Shown here: piece after piece, positions 45,534 through 54,033 of the stretch
Position numbering within the stretch: the first letter of the stretch is position 1
Layout of the letters: each line of letters begins with the position of its first letter
Assembly (NCBI RefSeq): GCF_026625605.1
Contig: NZ_CP113054.1
Coordinates: 4,216,001 to 4,280,000, forward strand
From: Luteolibacter sp. SL250
Lineage (GTDB): Bacteria; Verrucomicrobiota; Verrucomicrobiia; Verrucomicrobiales; Akkermansiaceae
Reading direction: 5' to 3'
Length of the DNA: 64,000 nucleotides
Notes under the pieces: model-generated
Told to the model about the DNA's origin: nothing
What the model saw: the letters and a program-made list of their open reading frames with translations, nothing else
The model's database searches: none
Translations under genes and position numbers: made by a program

Positions 45534-45992
45534 TCAGGCGAGGGTGCCCTTGTCTTCCTTCTTCTTGTCACCGTCCTTGCACTTGTCGCAATCCTTGGCG
45601 ATCAGGGTGCCTTTTTCCTTCTCCTTGTCCTTGCACTTTTCGCCGTCCTTGCACTTCTCACCGTCGTTGCCGGCCAGGGTGCCTTTTTCTTCCTTCTTCT
45701 TGTCGCCGTCCTTGCACTTGTCGCAGTCCTTGGCGATCAGGGTGCCTTTTTCCTTCTTGTCACCATCCTTGCAATCGCCGTCCTTGCACTTTTCACCGTC
45801 CTTGCCGGCGATCAGGGTGCCTTTCTCCTTGTCCTTGCACTTTTCGCCGTCCTTGCACTTCTCGCCGTCGGTGCCGGCCACGGTGCCTTTTTCTTCCTTC
45901 TTGTCGCCGTCCTTGCACTTGTCGCAGTCCTTGGAGAAAGCGAGCGGGGAACAGATGGCGGCGGCGAACAGGGTCGTGAGAATGAGTTTCAT
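45534..45992 (-). CDS. Secreted Cys/Lys/Asp low-complexity repeat protein, 152 aa
   Basis: After a signal peptide (MKLILTTLFAAAICSPLAFS) the mature 132 residues consist of repeated units: KDCDKCKDGDKK, then EEKGT-AG, then DGEKCKDGEKCKDKEKGTLIA. Twelve mature cysteines include three CDKC pairs at residues 23-26, 90-93 and 135-138; most of the rest occur as EKCKDG. Lys, Asp, Glu, Gly and Cys make up most of the chain. The arrangement suggests metal binding or a disulphide-linked coat, but no family is recognised. Tandem DNA repeats underlie it. It has its own terminator and no obvious partner. Confidence 0.85.
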   Translation of the reverse strand: MKLILTTLFAAAICSPLAFSKDCDKCKDGDKKEEKGTVAGTDGEKCKDGEKCKDKEKGTLIAGKDGEKCKDGDCKDGDKKEKGTLIAKDCDKCKDGDKKKEEKGTLAGNDGEKCKDGEKCKDKEKEKGTLIAKDCDKCKDGDKKKEDKGTLA

Positions 45993-46181
45993 ATGGTTGG
46001 TCGGTGTGTGTTGGTTTTTGGGTTGCTGCGCGTGATGCTACGGTTTGAACACCGGCAGTGAAAAATATTCCCGAAAATTTTCAAGTGGTGATTTGAACCG
46101 GCCCCGGCCCGCTGGAAAGAAGGGATTCCACCCTCTTTATGGGCTTGGCCGCGGGGGCATTCCCGTCTATCCACGCCGCCC

Positions 46182-47315
46182 GTGTCGTTCACCGTTCTCA
46201 GCACAGACCCACAGAGTTCCGCCCGCCGGGGGGAGCTGGTGCTGCCCCACGGCACCGTCCAGACCCCCATCTTCATGCCGGTGGGCACCCAGGGAACGGT
46301 GAAGACCCTGCACCCGTGGGAGCTGGAGGAGCTGGGATCCCAGATCATCCTCGGGAACACCTACCACCTCTGGCTGCGGCCCGGCCATGAGCTGGTGCGG
46401 GATCTCGGCGGCCTGCACGGTTTCAGCACCTGGCGGAAGCCCATCCTCACGGACTCCGGCGGCTTCCAGGTCTGGTCGCTGGCAAAGCTCCGCAAGATCA
46501 CCGAGGAGGGCGTCCGCTTCAACAACCATCTGGACGGCTCGAAGATGATGCTCACCCCGGAGCTGAGCATGGACATCCAGGCCTGTCTCGGCTCGGACAT
46601 CGCCATGTTGTTCGACGAGTGCCCGCCCTACCCCTGCGATGAAAAATACGCGGCCAACTCCCTCGCGCTGACCACCCGCTGGGCGCGCCGCTGCAAGGAC
46701 TGGATCGTCAAAAACGGGCCGAAGTCCGGCGAGGGCCGCCAGCACCACTTCGGCATCGTCCAGGGGTCCGTCTACGCGGACCTGCGCGAGCAGTCCGCCC
46801 GGGAGTTGGTGGAGCTGGATTTCGACGGCTACGCCGTCGGCGGCGTCTCCGTCGGGGAGCCGGAGCATGAGATGTTCCGCGCCATCGACAATGCCGTCCC
46901 CTTCCTCCCGCAGGACAAGCCCCGCTACGCCATGGGCCTGGGCACCCCGCCGCAGATCCTGGAAATGATCTCCCGCGGCGTGGACATGTTCGACTGCGTC
47001 ATGCCCACCCGCATCGCCCGCCACGGCATGGCCTTCACCCTGGACGGCCCCATCAACATCAAAAACCTCATCCACGCGAAGGATCCCTCCCCCATCTGCG
47101 AAAGCGCCCACCCCCATGTCGCGGGCTTCTCCCGGGCCTATCTCCGGCACCTCTTCCGGGCGGGGGAAATCCTCGGTTTGCGGTTGCTTTCCTTCCACAA
47201 TCTGCATTTCTACCTGTCCCTCGTCGCCCGGGCACGGGACGCCATCAGCGAAGGGAATTTCACCGATTTCAAACACGCATTCATCCAACGCTATACCCGA
47301 TCCACCATCCCATGA
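46182..47315 (+). CDS. tgt: tRNA-guanine transglycosylase with an altered Zn site
   Basis: It uses a GTG start and is 377 residues long. Tgt swaps G34 of tRNA(Asn, Asp, His, Tyr) for preQ1. TDSGGFQVW gives the general acid (Asp91), DECPPYP and GGVSVGE line the base pocket, and FDCVMPTR gives the nucleophile (Asp271). The usual CxCxxC zinc site is missing: the segment reads ICESAHPHVAGFSRAY, keeping one Cys and adding two His, while the final ligand His (FHNLHFY, His339) is present. PTRNARNG has become PTRIARHG. It heads a coupled tgt-yajC-secDF run, a canonical order. Confidence 0.9.
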   Translation: MSFTVLSTDPQSSARRGELVLPHGTVQTPIFMPVGTQGTVKTLHPWELEELGSQIILGNTYHLWLRPGHELVRDLGGLHGFSTWRKPILTDSGGFQVWSLAKLRKITEEGVRFNNHLDGSKMMLTPELSMDIQACLGSDIAMLFDECPPYPCDEKYAANSLALTTRWARRCKDWIVKNGPKSGEGRQHHFGIVQGSVYADLREQSARELVELDFDGYAVGGVSVGEPEHEMFRAIDNAVPFLPQDKPRYAMGLGTPPQILEMISRGVDMFDCVMPTRIARHGMAFTLDGPINIKNLIHAKDPSPICESAHPHVAGFSRAYLRHLFRAGEILGLRLLSFHNLHFYLSLVARARDAISEGNFTDFKHAFIQRYTRSTIP

Positions 47316-47647
47316 TCTCCATCCCGACGATTTTCTCCTCCCTTCCGCTCGCCCAGGCCGGTGACGCCCCCGCGGGCATCTTCGGTCACCCGGCGGTCAT
47401 GCCGGTCCTGCTGATCGTCATGTTCTACTTCCTCCTCATCCGCCCGCAGCAGCGCCAGCGGAAGGAACAGGCCGCCCGCATCGCCGCACTGGCCACCGGT
47501 GACAAGGTGACCACCACCGCAGGCATCCACGGCATCGTCCACAGCATCAAGGACAACACCGTCATGGTGAAGGTCTCCGAAGGCACCTTCATCGAGTTCG
47601 ACAAGCCGGCCATCGCCTCCGTCCGCAAAAAGGACAGCGAAGCCTGA
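47312..47647 (+). CDS. yajC: Preprotein translocase accessory subunit YajC
   Basis: The ATG overlaps the tgt stop codon (ATGA). It is 111 residues with one membrane helix (VMPVLLIVMFYFLLIRPQQ) followed by a basic, cytoplasmic YajC domain (KVTTTAGIHGIVHSIKDNTVMVKV). It belongs to the SecDF-YajC complex that assists the SecYEG translocon, and is followed 67 bp later by secDF. Confidence 0.93.
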   Translation: MISIPTIFSSLPLAQAGDAPAGIFGHPAVMPVLLIVMFYFLLIRPQQRQRKEQAARIAALATGDKVTTTAGIHGIVHSIKDNTVMVKVSEGTFIEFDKPAIASVRKKDSEA

Positions 47648-47714
47648 TAGAGCCGCACCTCCCCCACGTTTCCTCTCTCCCGCGCCCCCGGGGCGCAAAC
47701 CCGACCAGCCCGCC

Positions 47715-50204
47715 ATGCTCGCCGCAACCGCCGCCAAAGATCCATCCGCCGCCATGAGTGCGCTGGACTACCTCCGTTCAGGCTTTGAGGACCCGCTGAC
47801 CCTGTTTTTCATCGCCCTTTCCCTGCTCATCCTGTTCTTCTGGTACTTCGCCACCGACATCGAGAACCGGAAGCGGAACATCGGCACCATCCTCATCCTC
47901 GGCATCTGCGGACTATGCGTCCTCGCCGCCACCCCCCCGCGGGAGCGTCTGAAAGGCGGCATCGACATCCTCGGCGGCTCCGCCTTCACCCTGCGCGTGC
48001 AACCGCGGGAGGGAGCGAACGGCCAGATGGAGGCGCCCACCGCCTCCCAGATCGACCAGGCCATCGTGGTGCTGCGCAACCGTCTGGACTCCGCGGGCAC
48101 CAATGAAGCCCAGATCAACCGCTTGGGCGAAGACCAGATCCAGGTCCAGATGCCCGGTGTTTCCGAGCAGGAGTCGGCGGAGATCCGCGAAGCGATCGAG
48201 AAAGTCGCCAAGCTGGAACTCCGCGAGGTCAGCCCGCGGAACGACGAGGTCATCGAGGGCAAGACCCTCGCCCAGCGCGCCCATGAGGGGCTGGAGATCG
48301 TCCCCGGCTACCGCGCCTACATGCTCAAGGGCAAGACGGAGGAAGGAAAAGAGTATGAGCAGCCCATCCTGCTCAACCGCCGCACCGCCCTCGGCGGATC
48401 GGACATCGTCAACGCCTACCCGTCCCCGCAGCAGAACGACGCCGTCGCCGTCACCCTCAGCTCGGAGGGTGCGGACAAGATGTTCAACCTCACCAGGAAC
48501 ATGCGCCTCAAAGTGGATCGCATCGCCGTGGTGCTCGACGGCGAGGTGCTCAACGCGCCGGTCGTCAATGCCGTCCTGAGCAAGGATTTCGTCATCAGCG
48601 GCCTTCATGATCCCGGCGAGCCGAAGGCGCTCTCCGACGCGCTGATGAACCCGCTGGAAAATCCGCTGGTGGTCGAGACCCAGAACAAGGTCTCCGCCGC
48701 CTACGGATCCGCCATCATCACCCAGGCCATCTGGGCCGGTGTCGTCGGCCTCGCCATCACCTTCCTCTTCGTGCTGCTCTACTACCGTGCGGCCGGTCTG
48801 GTCGCCGTCGTCGGCCTGCTGGTCAACGGGGTCATCCTCTTCGGGATCATGGCCATGTTCGGCTTCCCGTTCTCCCTTCCCGGCATCGCGGGGATGATCC
48901 TCACCATCGGCATGGCGGTTGACGCGAACGTCCTCATCTATGAGCGCCTGCGCGAGGAAATGGCCGCCGGCAAGACGCTGAAGTCCGCCATCAGCAGCTC
49001 CTACGAAAAGGCGTTCACCGCCATCTTCGACTCGAACTTCACCTCCCTCATCACCGCCCTCATCCTCTTCTGGCTGGCCAGCGGCACCATCAAGGGCTTC
49101 GCCGTCACGCTCACCATCGGTCTCCTCGCCTCGCTGTTCTCCGCCATCCTGGTGACCCGCGTGCTGTTCCGCTGGTCCATCGACCTGGGCGTGCTGAAGA
49201 AGCTCTCCTTCATGAGCCTCATCCCGCCGACGAAGATCGACTTCCTCGGCAAGCGGAAAATCGCCTTCGTCATCTCCGTGGCGCTCATCGTGGTCTGTGC
49301 GGCCAACTTCTACATCAAGCGGAACGACGCGCTCGGCATCGACTTCACCGGCGGCTCTGTCATCCAGTTCCAGCTCGCGCAGGACCAGTTCATCCCCATC
49401 GACGAGGTGAACAAGGCCCTCGACGGCCTCACCCTCTCCAAGGAGGCGAACGCCACCGAGGAAAGCAGCGCCGCCACCGGCGTGCTGCTCAGCGTGCGCT
49501 GCGCCACGGAGGACGCCGGAAAGATCTCCGCGAAGCTGCGTGAGTCCATCCCCGTGCTGGGTGAGCGCCTGCCAGCGAACCAGGACGGCACGCCCGGTGA
49601 GTTCAAGATCGCCGAAAGCGCCCAGGAAGTCTCCGCCTCCGCCGGCAGCACCTACATCACGGAGTCCCTCATCGCGCTCGGGCTCGGCCTGGTCGGCATC
49701 TTCCTCTACATCGCCTTCCGCTTCGAGTTCGCCTTCGCCATCGGCGGCTTCCTCTCCACCGTCCACGACGTCGTCCTCACCATCGGCCTCATCGTCCTGT
49801 TCGGCTCGGAGTTGTCGCTCCTCCACGTCGGCGCCATCCTCACCGTCGCCGGTTACTCCCTCAACGACACCATCGTCATCTACGACCGGATCCGCGAGCG
49901 CCTGCGCTACGAGACCGGCTCCATCGAGTCCATCATGAACGAGGCGATCAACGCCACCCTGGCGCGGACGATCCTCACCGCGGGAACGACGATCATCACC
50001 CTGGTCATCATCTACTTCCGAGGCGGTCCGTCCCTGGAAGGCTTCGCCCTCACCATCCTGGTCGGTCTCATCATCGGCACCATCTCCTCGGTCTACATCG
50101 CCACGCCCATCGTGCTGTGGTGGGGCAACCGCAAGGGCGGCAACCTCCGCAGCTATGTGGTGAAGGAGAAGAAAGCCGAAGCCCTTCCGGAACCAGCCAA
50201 CTGA
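47715..50204 (+). CDS. secDF: Fused protein-export membrane protein SecDF
   Basis: At 829 residues, SecD and SecF are fused in one chain, as in some bacteria. The SecD half has LKGGIDILGG, the periplasmic P1 domain and IGMAVDANVLIYERLREE. The SecF half starts near residue 520 (KIAFVISVALIVVCAANFYI), with LGIDFTGGSVIQ and GYSLNDTIVIYDRIRERLR. An additional hydrophobic helix (PLTLFFIALSLLILFFWYFA) precedes the usual first SecD helix. It uses proton motive force to pull exported proteins through the translocon, as YajC's partner. Confidence 0.95.
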   Translation: MLAATAAKDPSAAMSALDYLRSGFEDPLTLFFIALSLLILFFWYFATDIENRKRNIGTILILGICGLCVLAATPPRERLKGGIDILGGSAFTLRVQPREGANGQMEAPTASQIDQAIVVLRNRLDSAGTNEAQINRLGEDQIQVQMPGVSEQESAEIREAIEKVAKLELREVSPRNDEVIEGKTLAQRAHEGLEIVPGYRAYMLKGKTEEGKEYEQPILLNRRTALGGSDIVNAYPSPQQNDAVAVTLSSEGADKMFNLTRNMRLKVDRIAVVLDGEVLNAPVVNAVLSKDFVISGLHDPGEPKALSDALMNPLENPLVVETQNKVSAAYGSAIITQAIWAGVVGLAITFLFVLLYYRAAGLVAVVGLLVNGVILFGIMAMFGFPFSLPGIAGMILTIGMAVDANVLIYERLREEMAAGKTLKSAISSSYEKAFTAIFDSNFTSLITALILFWLASGTIKGFAVTLTIGLLASLFSAILVTRVLFRWSIDLGVLKKLSFMSLIPPTKIDFLGKRKIAFVISVALIVVCAANFYIKRNDALGIDFTGGSVIQFQLAQDQFIPIDEVNKALDGLTLSKEANATEESSAATGVLLSVRCATEDAGKISAKLRESIPVLGERLPANQDGTPGEFKIAESAQEVSASAGSTYITESLIALGLGLVGIFLYIAFRFEFAFAIGGFLSTVHDVVLTIGLIVLFGSELSLLHVGAILTVAGYSLNDTIVIYDRIRERLRYETGSIESIMNEAINATLARTILTAGTTIITLVIIYFRGGPSLEGFALTILVGLIIGTISSVYIATPIVLWWGNRKGGNLRSYVVKEKKAEALPEPAN

Positions 50205-50232
50205 TCCGGCCACCGGCATCCCGATTCATCCA

Positions 50233-50270
50233 CCGCACCTTCCCTCTCCGGGAGGGTGCGGTTTCTTTTT
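50233..50270 (+). terminator. Terminator of tgt-yajC-secDF
   Basis: A 12-bp stem (50233-50244 with 50250-50261, one wobble pair) is followed by TTTCTTTTT. It is 28 bp after the secDF stop codon. Confidence 0.85.
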
Positions 50271-50420
50271 GGACAGGAAAAGGTAGCGGAATGGCTGCGC
50301 CATTCCGGCTGGGTACACCCGTTCCATCCCCAAAGGTCCGCATGGAACCCCCGTCCACCCGCCGTGATGGCCCAGCCATCACGCTACGGACGATCGACTC
50401 AAGGAAAGCTTCAACACCCT

Positions 50421-51287
50421 TCACTCCTCCTTCGCGGGAGTGGGAAAGTCCGTCTCATCCAGCTTCTTGTCGCCGTTCTTGTCCAGCGCCTCGAAGCGGT
50501 CTTCCTGGAGGTCCTCTCCCAGATCCCGGACCGGAGGCGCTTTCCTGAATTCCTCGAAACTGACCGAGCCGTCCCCGTTCTCATCGAGATCTTTGGTGAT
50601 CCTGCGCGGATCCCGCGGCGGACGGTCGGGACCACCTTCGCGATCCGGGCCACCTTCGCGTTTCGGTTTTCCCTCGCCATCGCGGTCCGGCCTTCCGTCA
50701 CCGTCCCGGCGGGGCCTGCCATCCCGGTCCGGACGACCGGGACCATCCCGCGGACCGGGAGGCCGGTCCTTGATCGTGATCTCACCATCACCGTCGGTAT
50801 CCAGCCTGGCGAACAGGGCCTCCTGCTTCTCCACCGGCAGCTTCTTGAAAAGTTCACCCGCCTTCAGTTCCGCGAGGCTCACGCCGCCGCTCTTGTCGGT
50901 GTCCAGTTCGCGGAATCTCATCATCGCGGCATGCGCCCCTCCGGACGGCGGCCGCTGCATCATCACCTTCAGTTCATCCGCACTGAGGATACCGTCCTGA
51001 TCCTTGTCGAACCGGGAGAAAATCTTGCTCCGCTTTTCCTCCGGCAGCTTCTGGATGCGGGGGAGATTGTCGAATTCCGCGCGGGTCACCATCCCGTTGT
51101 TGTCCGTGTCCGCCTCTTTCCACCCCCTGCCGGGGCGGCGCTCACGGCCACCGCCGCCTTCCTTGCCACCCTCCATTCCGGGACGGCCCGGAGGCCGGCG
51201 CTCACCGCCCCCTTCCGGCTGCGCGCCCACCATCGCGGCGGGGATCACCAGGCCAGCCAGAATCATCGGAATGGATATCGGTTTCAT
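50421..51287 (-). CDS. Secreted EF-hand protein with six Ca2+-loop motifs, 288 aa
   Basis: A signal peptide (MKPISIPMILAGLVIPAAMVGA) is followed by six EF-hand-like loops beginning at Asp60, 94, 129, 163, 235 and 269 (for example DTDNNGMVTRAEF, DKDQDGILSADEL, DENGDGSVSFEEF). A Pro/Arg/Asp/Gly-rich stretch separates loops four and five (residues 176-230). It is probably a periplasmic or surface Ca2+-binding protein. The start was fixed by the signal peptide; a longer open frame runs antisense to metF and is not real. It is divergent from metF. Confidence 0.8.
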   Translation of the reverse strand: MKPISIPMILAGLVIPAAMVGAQPEGGGERRPPGRPGMEGGKEGGGGRERRPGRGWKEADTDNNGMVTRAEFDNLPRIQKLPEEKRSKIFSRFDKDQDGILSADELKVMMQRPPSGGAHAAMMRFRELDTDKSGGVSLAELKAGELFKKLPVEKQEALFARLDTDGDGEITIKDRPPGPRDGPGRPDRDGRPRRDGDGRPDRDGEGKPKREGGPDREGGPDRPPRDPRRITKDLDENGDGSVSFEEFRKAPPVRDLGEDLQEDRFEALDKNGDKKLDETDFPTPAKEE

Positions 51288-51398
51288 AAATTTCAGCAGG
51301 CTTCTGTTGTCACTGTGCAAACAACGGAATACATGAAAAACTCCGCGCGGGACGTAAAGTTTCGCGCCCCGTGAATTTTCCGCCCATCTCCGACGATC

Positions 51399-52310
51399 AT
51401 GCACATCCGGGACATCCTCGCCGATTCCAAGCCATCCCTGTCCTTCGAGTTCTTCCCTCCGCGGACCAATGCGGCCTGGGAGGAACTCTACCAGACCATC
51501 CGGGATCTGGAACCGCTCAATCCCTCCTTCGTCTCGGTGACCTACGGAGCGGGCGGCACCACCCGGGAGATGACGCATGACCTGGTGGTCCGCATCAAGC
51601 AGACCACCTCCATCCCGCCCATCCCCCACCTGACCTGCGTCGGCCACACCGAAGCGGAGGTGGATGCCATCCTCACCCGCTACGCCGCCGCCGGCGTATC
51701 CAACATCCTCGCCCTGCGCGGGGATCCTCCGCGCGACCGCCCGGACTATGATTGGTCGGAGGGGGACTTCCGCCACGCGTCCGACCTGGTCGCCTTCATC
51801 AAGCGCTTCAACGAAAAGGGCATCCACCCGGATCCACGCGGCTTCGGCATCGGCGTCGCGGGCTTCCCGGAAGGCCACCCCTCCACCCCGAACCGGGTCG
51901 ATGAACTGGACCATCTGAAGGCGAAGGTGGACGCGGGCGCGGACTACATCTGCACCCAGCTCTTCTTCGACAACCACGACTTCCTGGACTTCCGCGACCG
52001 CTGCCGCTTCACCGGCATCGAGGTGCCCATCCTCGCCGGCATCATGCCCATCAGCTCCCTGCAGGGCATGAAGCGGATGGCGGAGCTGGCCGCCGGAGCC
52101 CGCTACCCCGCGAAATTGCTGCGCGCGCTGGACCGCGCCGGCGGACACCCCCAGTCGGTGGAACGCGTGGGCATTCACTACGCGGCGCAACAGTGCGCCC
52201 ACCTGCTGGACCACGGTGTGGACGGCATCCACTTCTACACGCTCAACAAGAGCCACGCCACCCGCGAGATCTACGCCAACCTGGGGCTCGCCGCCGCGAA
52301 CGCGGGCTAA
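51399..52310 (+). CDS. metF: Methylenetetrahydrofolate reductase
   Basis: At 303 residues it is full length. It reduces 5,10-methylene-THF to 5-methyl-THF with FAD for methionine synthesis. SFEFFPPRTNAAW, FVSVTYGAGGTTREMT, IPHLTCVGHTEAEVD, NILALRGDPPRD and YICTQLFFDN are the diagnostic segments, including the FAD- and folate-binding residues. It overlaps the convergent gene at 52307 by 4 bp. Confidence 0.96.
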   Translation: MHIRDILADSKPSLSFEFFPPRTNAAWEELYQTIRDLEPLNPSFVSVTYGAGGTTREMTHDLVVRIKQTTSIPPIPHLTCVGHTEAEVDAILTRYAAAGVSNILALRGDPPRDRPDYDWSEGDFRHASDLVAFIKRFNEKGIHPDPRGFGIGVAGFPEGHPSTPNRVDELDHLKAKVDAGADYICTQLFFDNHDFLDFRDRCRFTGIEVPILAGIMPISSLQGMKRMAELAAGARYPAKLLRALDRAGGHPQSVERVGIHYAAQQCAHLLDHGVDGIHFYTLNKSHATREIYANLGLAAANAG

Positions 52311-53926
52311 CGCTTCCCTTTCGCGTAGATCTCCTCCGCCTGGGCGAAGGTCACCAGATCGAGCGTTCCGGAAACCGGCACGTGCAGGGGGATCCTGCCG
52401 CTTCCTTCATCCACCGGATGGGCCGCCTTCAGCAAGGGTGCTTGATCAAAGGCATCCGGACGCACGGTGATCTCCAGTTCCCCCTCGTAGCGCAGGCTTT
52501 CCGCGAGCTTCGCCGCCATCTCCGACTGGAACGCGCGTTCCTCCACCGTCGCCTCATAGCGCCGCCACTGGTTTTCCTCTCCGCCACCGGCCGCTGGTTT
52601 CTTGCGGCTCAGCGCCGCGGCGCGGCGGAGCGAGAACCCATCTTCCCCACCCGCCTTGTTGCCGCCGTCCTCCACCGACAGCGGGGATCCGGGTGTCGGA
52701 TGCTCCATCGATTTTTCCTTCTCCTCCTTGGTCGGCGGCCGCACGACCAATCCGCCCTTCAATGTCATCAGATCCCCGGAAACCAGGTCGATCTCCTCGA
52801 GATCGAGACGTCCACCCCCGCTCTTAAGGCCGAATGAGCCCGACTGGAAGCGCACCCGGCGGTAGTTGTTGAAGGAATCCACCATGCGCAGCGCCCGCAG
52901 GAGCGGGATCCGCTCGCGCAGCACCACCCAGTCCCCTTCCCCCAGCTCAATCCGCCCGGTCGTGGCGATCCCTTCCTGCGAGTTGGTGGATCCGGAAAGC
53001 CTCAACGCGCCCGAAACCACCCCCTCCACCAGATATTCGGCGGACTCCGGCAGCATCCCGTCCAGCGGCATGTTCCTGAGCTTGGCGATTCCATTCACAT
53101 CCGGCCGCTCCGCCCCGCGGATGGTCAGTCCGGTGATGTCCACGGTGCCGGATCCTTTCCGCAGAAGCCCCTTGTCCACCGTCACGCCATCCGGCGTGCA
53201 GATCACCGCCAGTTCATCGATCTCCAGCCCCTTCAGCCAGTTCTGGGAAAATGTCCCGCCCTTGAACTGGATCCACCAGCCGTCATCCCGGCGACGCACC
53301 TTCATGTGGCTGCCTTCGATCCTGCCTTTTGACAACGCCGTGAACCCCCAGGTCACCGTCGTGTCCTCACAGTCGATCGAGTCCAGCGCGAATCCCGGAA
53401 ATGAAGTGAAAAGCGTCGCTCCCAGCATCTCCGCCGTGGCGGCGTCCCCGGCGCCCGCGCGGACGTTGATCGCCAGCTCGGACATCGACATCCCATCCAT
53501 CCGCCACGGTGCCGCCACACTATCCAGCAGACCCATGCGGCAGGTGATGTTCTTCGCGGCGAAGTCCGTGAAAAAGGCGCTCTCCTTTCCGATCACCGCC
53601 ATCCGCACGATGCTCATCCGCCCTTGATCCCTGGAAAAGCTGTCCAGGATCACTTCCTTCCCCCGCAGGGTCTCCTTCATCGAAGACTCCATTTTCTCCG
53701 CGAAACCCTCCGTGTTCGGCAGGCGGATGAGATACACCCAAGCCACAATCCCCAGTACCACCAGGAACACCAGCGAGCGGAACGTCAGCCGCAGGACGTG
53801 ATACCCCCCCGCCCCCGTCAGCCCTTTCTTCCCGGACATGGAGTATTTCAACTGGAACCAGAATCCCTGGCCCGCGATCCACTGGTTCAGCCGGTCATTG
53901 AAATTCTGTACTCTGTCGGACTCCAT
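52307..53926 (-). CDS. AsmA-like membrane-anchored hypothetical protein, 539 aa
   Basis: A membrane helix at about 44-69 (SLVFLVVLGIVAWVYLIRLP) has the short positive segment on its cytoplasmic side. The large extracytoplasmic portion is beta-rich, with repeated DLDSIDCEDT-, ITGLTIRGAERPD- and GRIELGEGDWV-type strands, as in AsmA/TamB-like lipid-transport and assembly proteins. The C-terminus has a charged disordered linker (TKEEKEKSMEHPTPGS) before the last domain. A role in outer-membrane lipid or protein assembly is an inference from this layout only. It is convergent with metF. Confidence 0.65.
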   Translation of the reverse strand: MESDRVQNFNDRLNQWIAGQGFWFQLKYSMSGKKGLTGAGGYHVLRLTFRSLVFLVVLGIVAWVYLIRLPNTEGFAEKMESSMKETLRGKEVILDSFSRDQGRMSIVRMAVIGKESAFFTDFAAKNITCRMGLLDSVAAPWRMDGMSMSELAINVRAGAGDAATAEMLGATLFTSFPGFALDSIDCEDTTVTWGFTALSKGRIEGSHMKVRRRDDGWWIQFKGGTFSQNWLKGLEIDELAVICTPDGVTVDKGLLRKGSGTVDITGLTIRGAERPDVNGIAKLRNMPLDGMLPESAEYLVEGVVSGALRLSGSTNSQEGIATTGRIELGEGDWVVLRERIPLLRALRMVDSFNNYRRVRFQSGSFGLKSGGGRLDLEEIDLVSGDLMTLKGGLVVRPPTKEEKEKSMEHPTPGSPLSVEDGGNKAGGEDGFSLRRAAALSRKKPAAGGGEENQWRRYEATVEERAFQSEMAAKLAESLRYEGELEITVRPDAFDQAPLLKAAHPVDEGSGRIPLHVPVSGTLDLVTFAQAEEIYAKGKR

Positions 53927-54033
53927 AGAAAAACCCCCTCAGGGACACGAGGGTGAGACTCAACCGGTCCCCGTCATCTTGCGAGCCAATTTTCCCTCGC
54001 CCACATGGGGGGTCATCCCGTAACCCTCCCTCC

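Noticed and set aside
45534-45992. Tandem DNA repeats as a CRISPR array or VNTR
   Set aside because: The periodicity is explained by the coding repeats of the Cys/Lys/Asp protein with a signal peptide and terminator. Spacers are not unique sequences.
47913-50219. Long minus-strand open frame opposite secDF
   Set aside because: secDF is certain on the other strand, and the antisense translation is Asp/Glu/His-rich with no family.
50421-52256. Extension of the EF-hand gene to a start at 52256
   Set aside because: The added part is antisense to metF. The true start at 51287 is a proper signal peptide.
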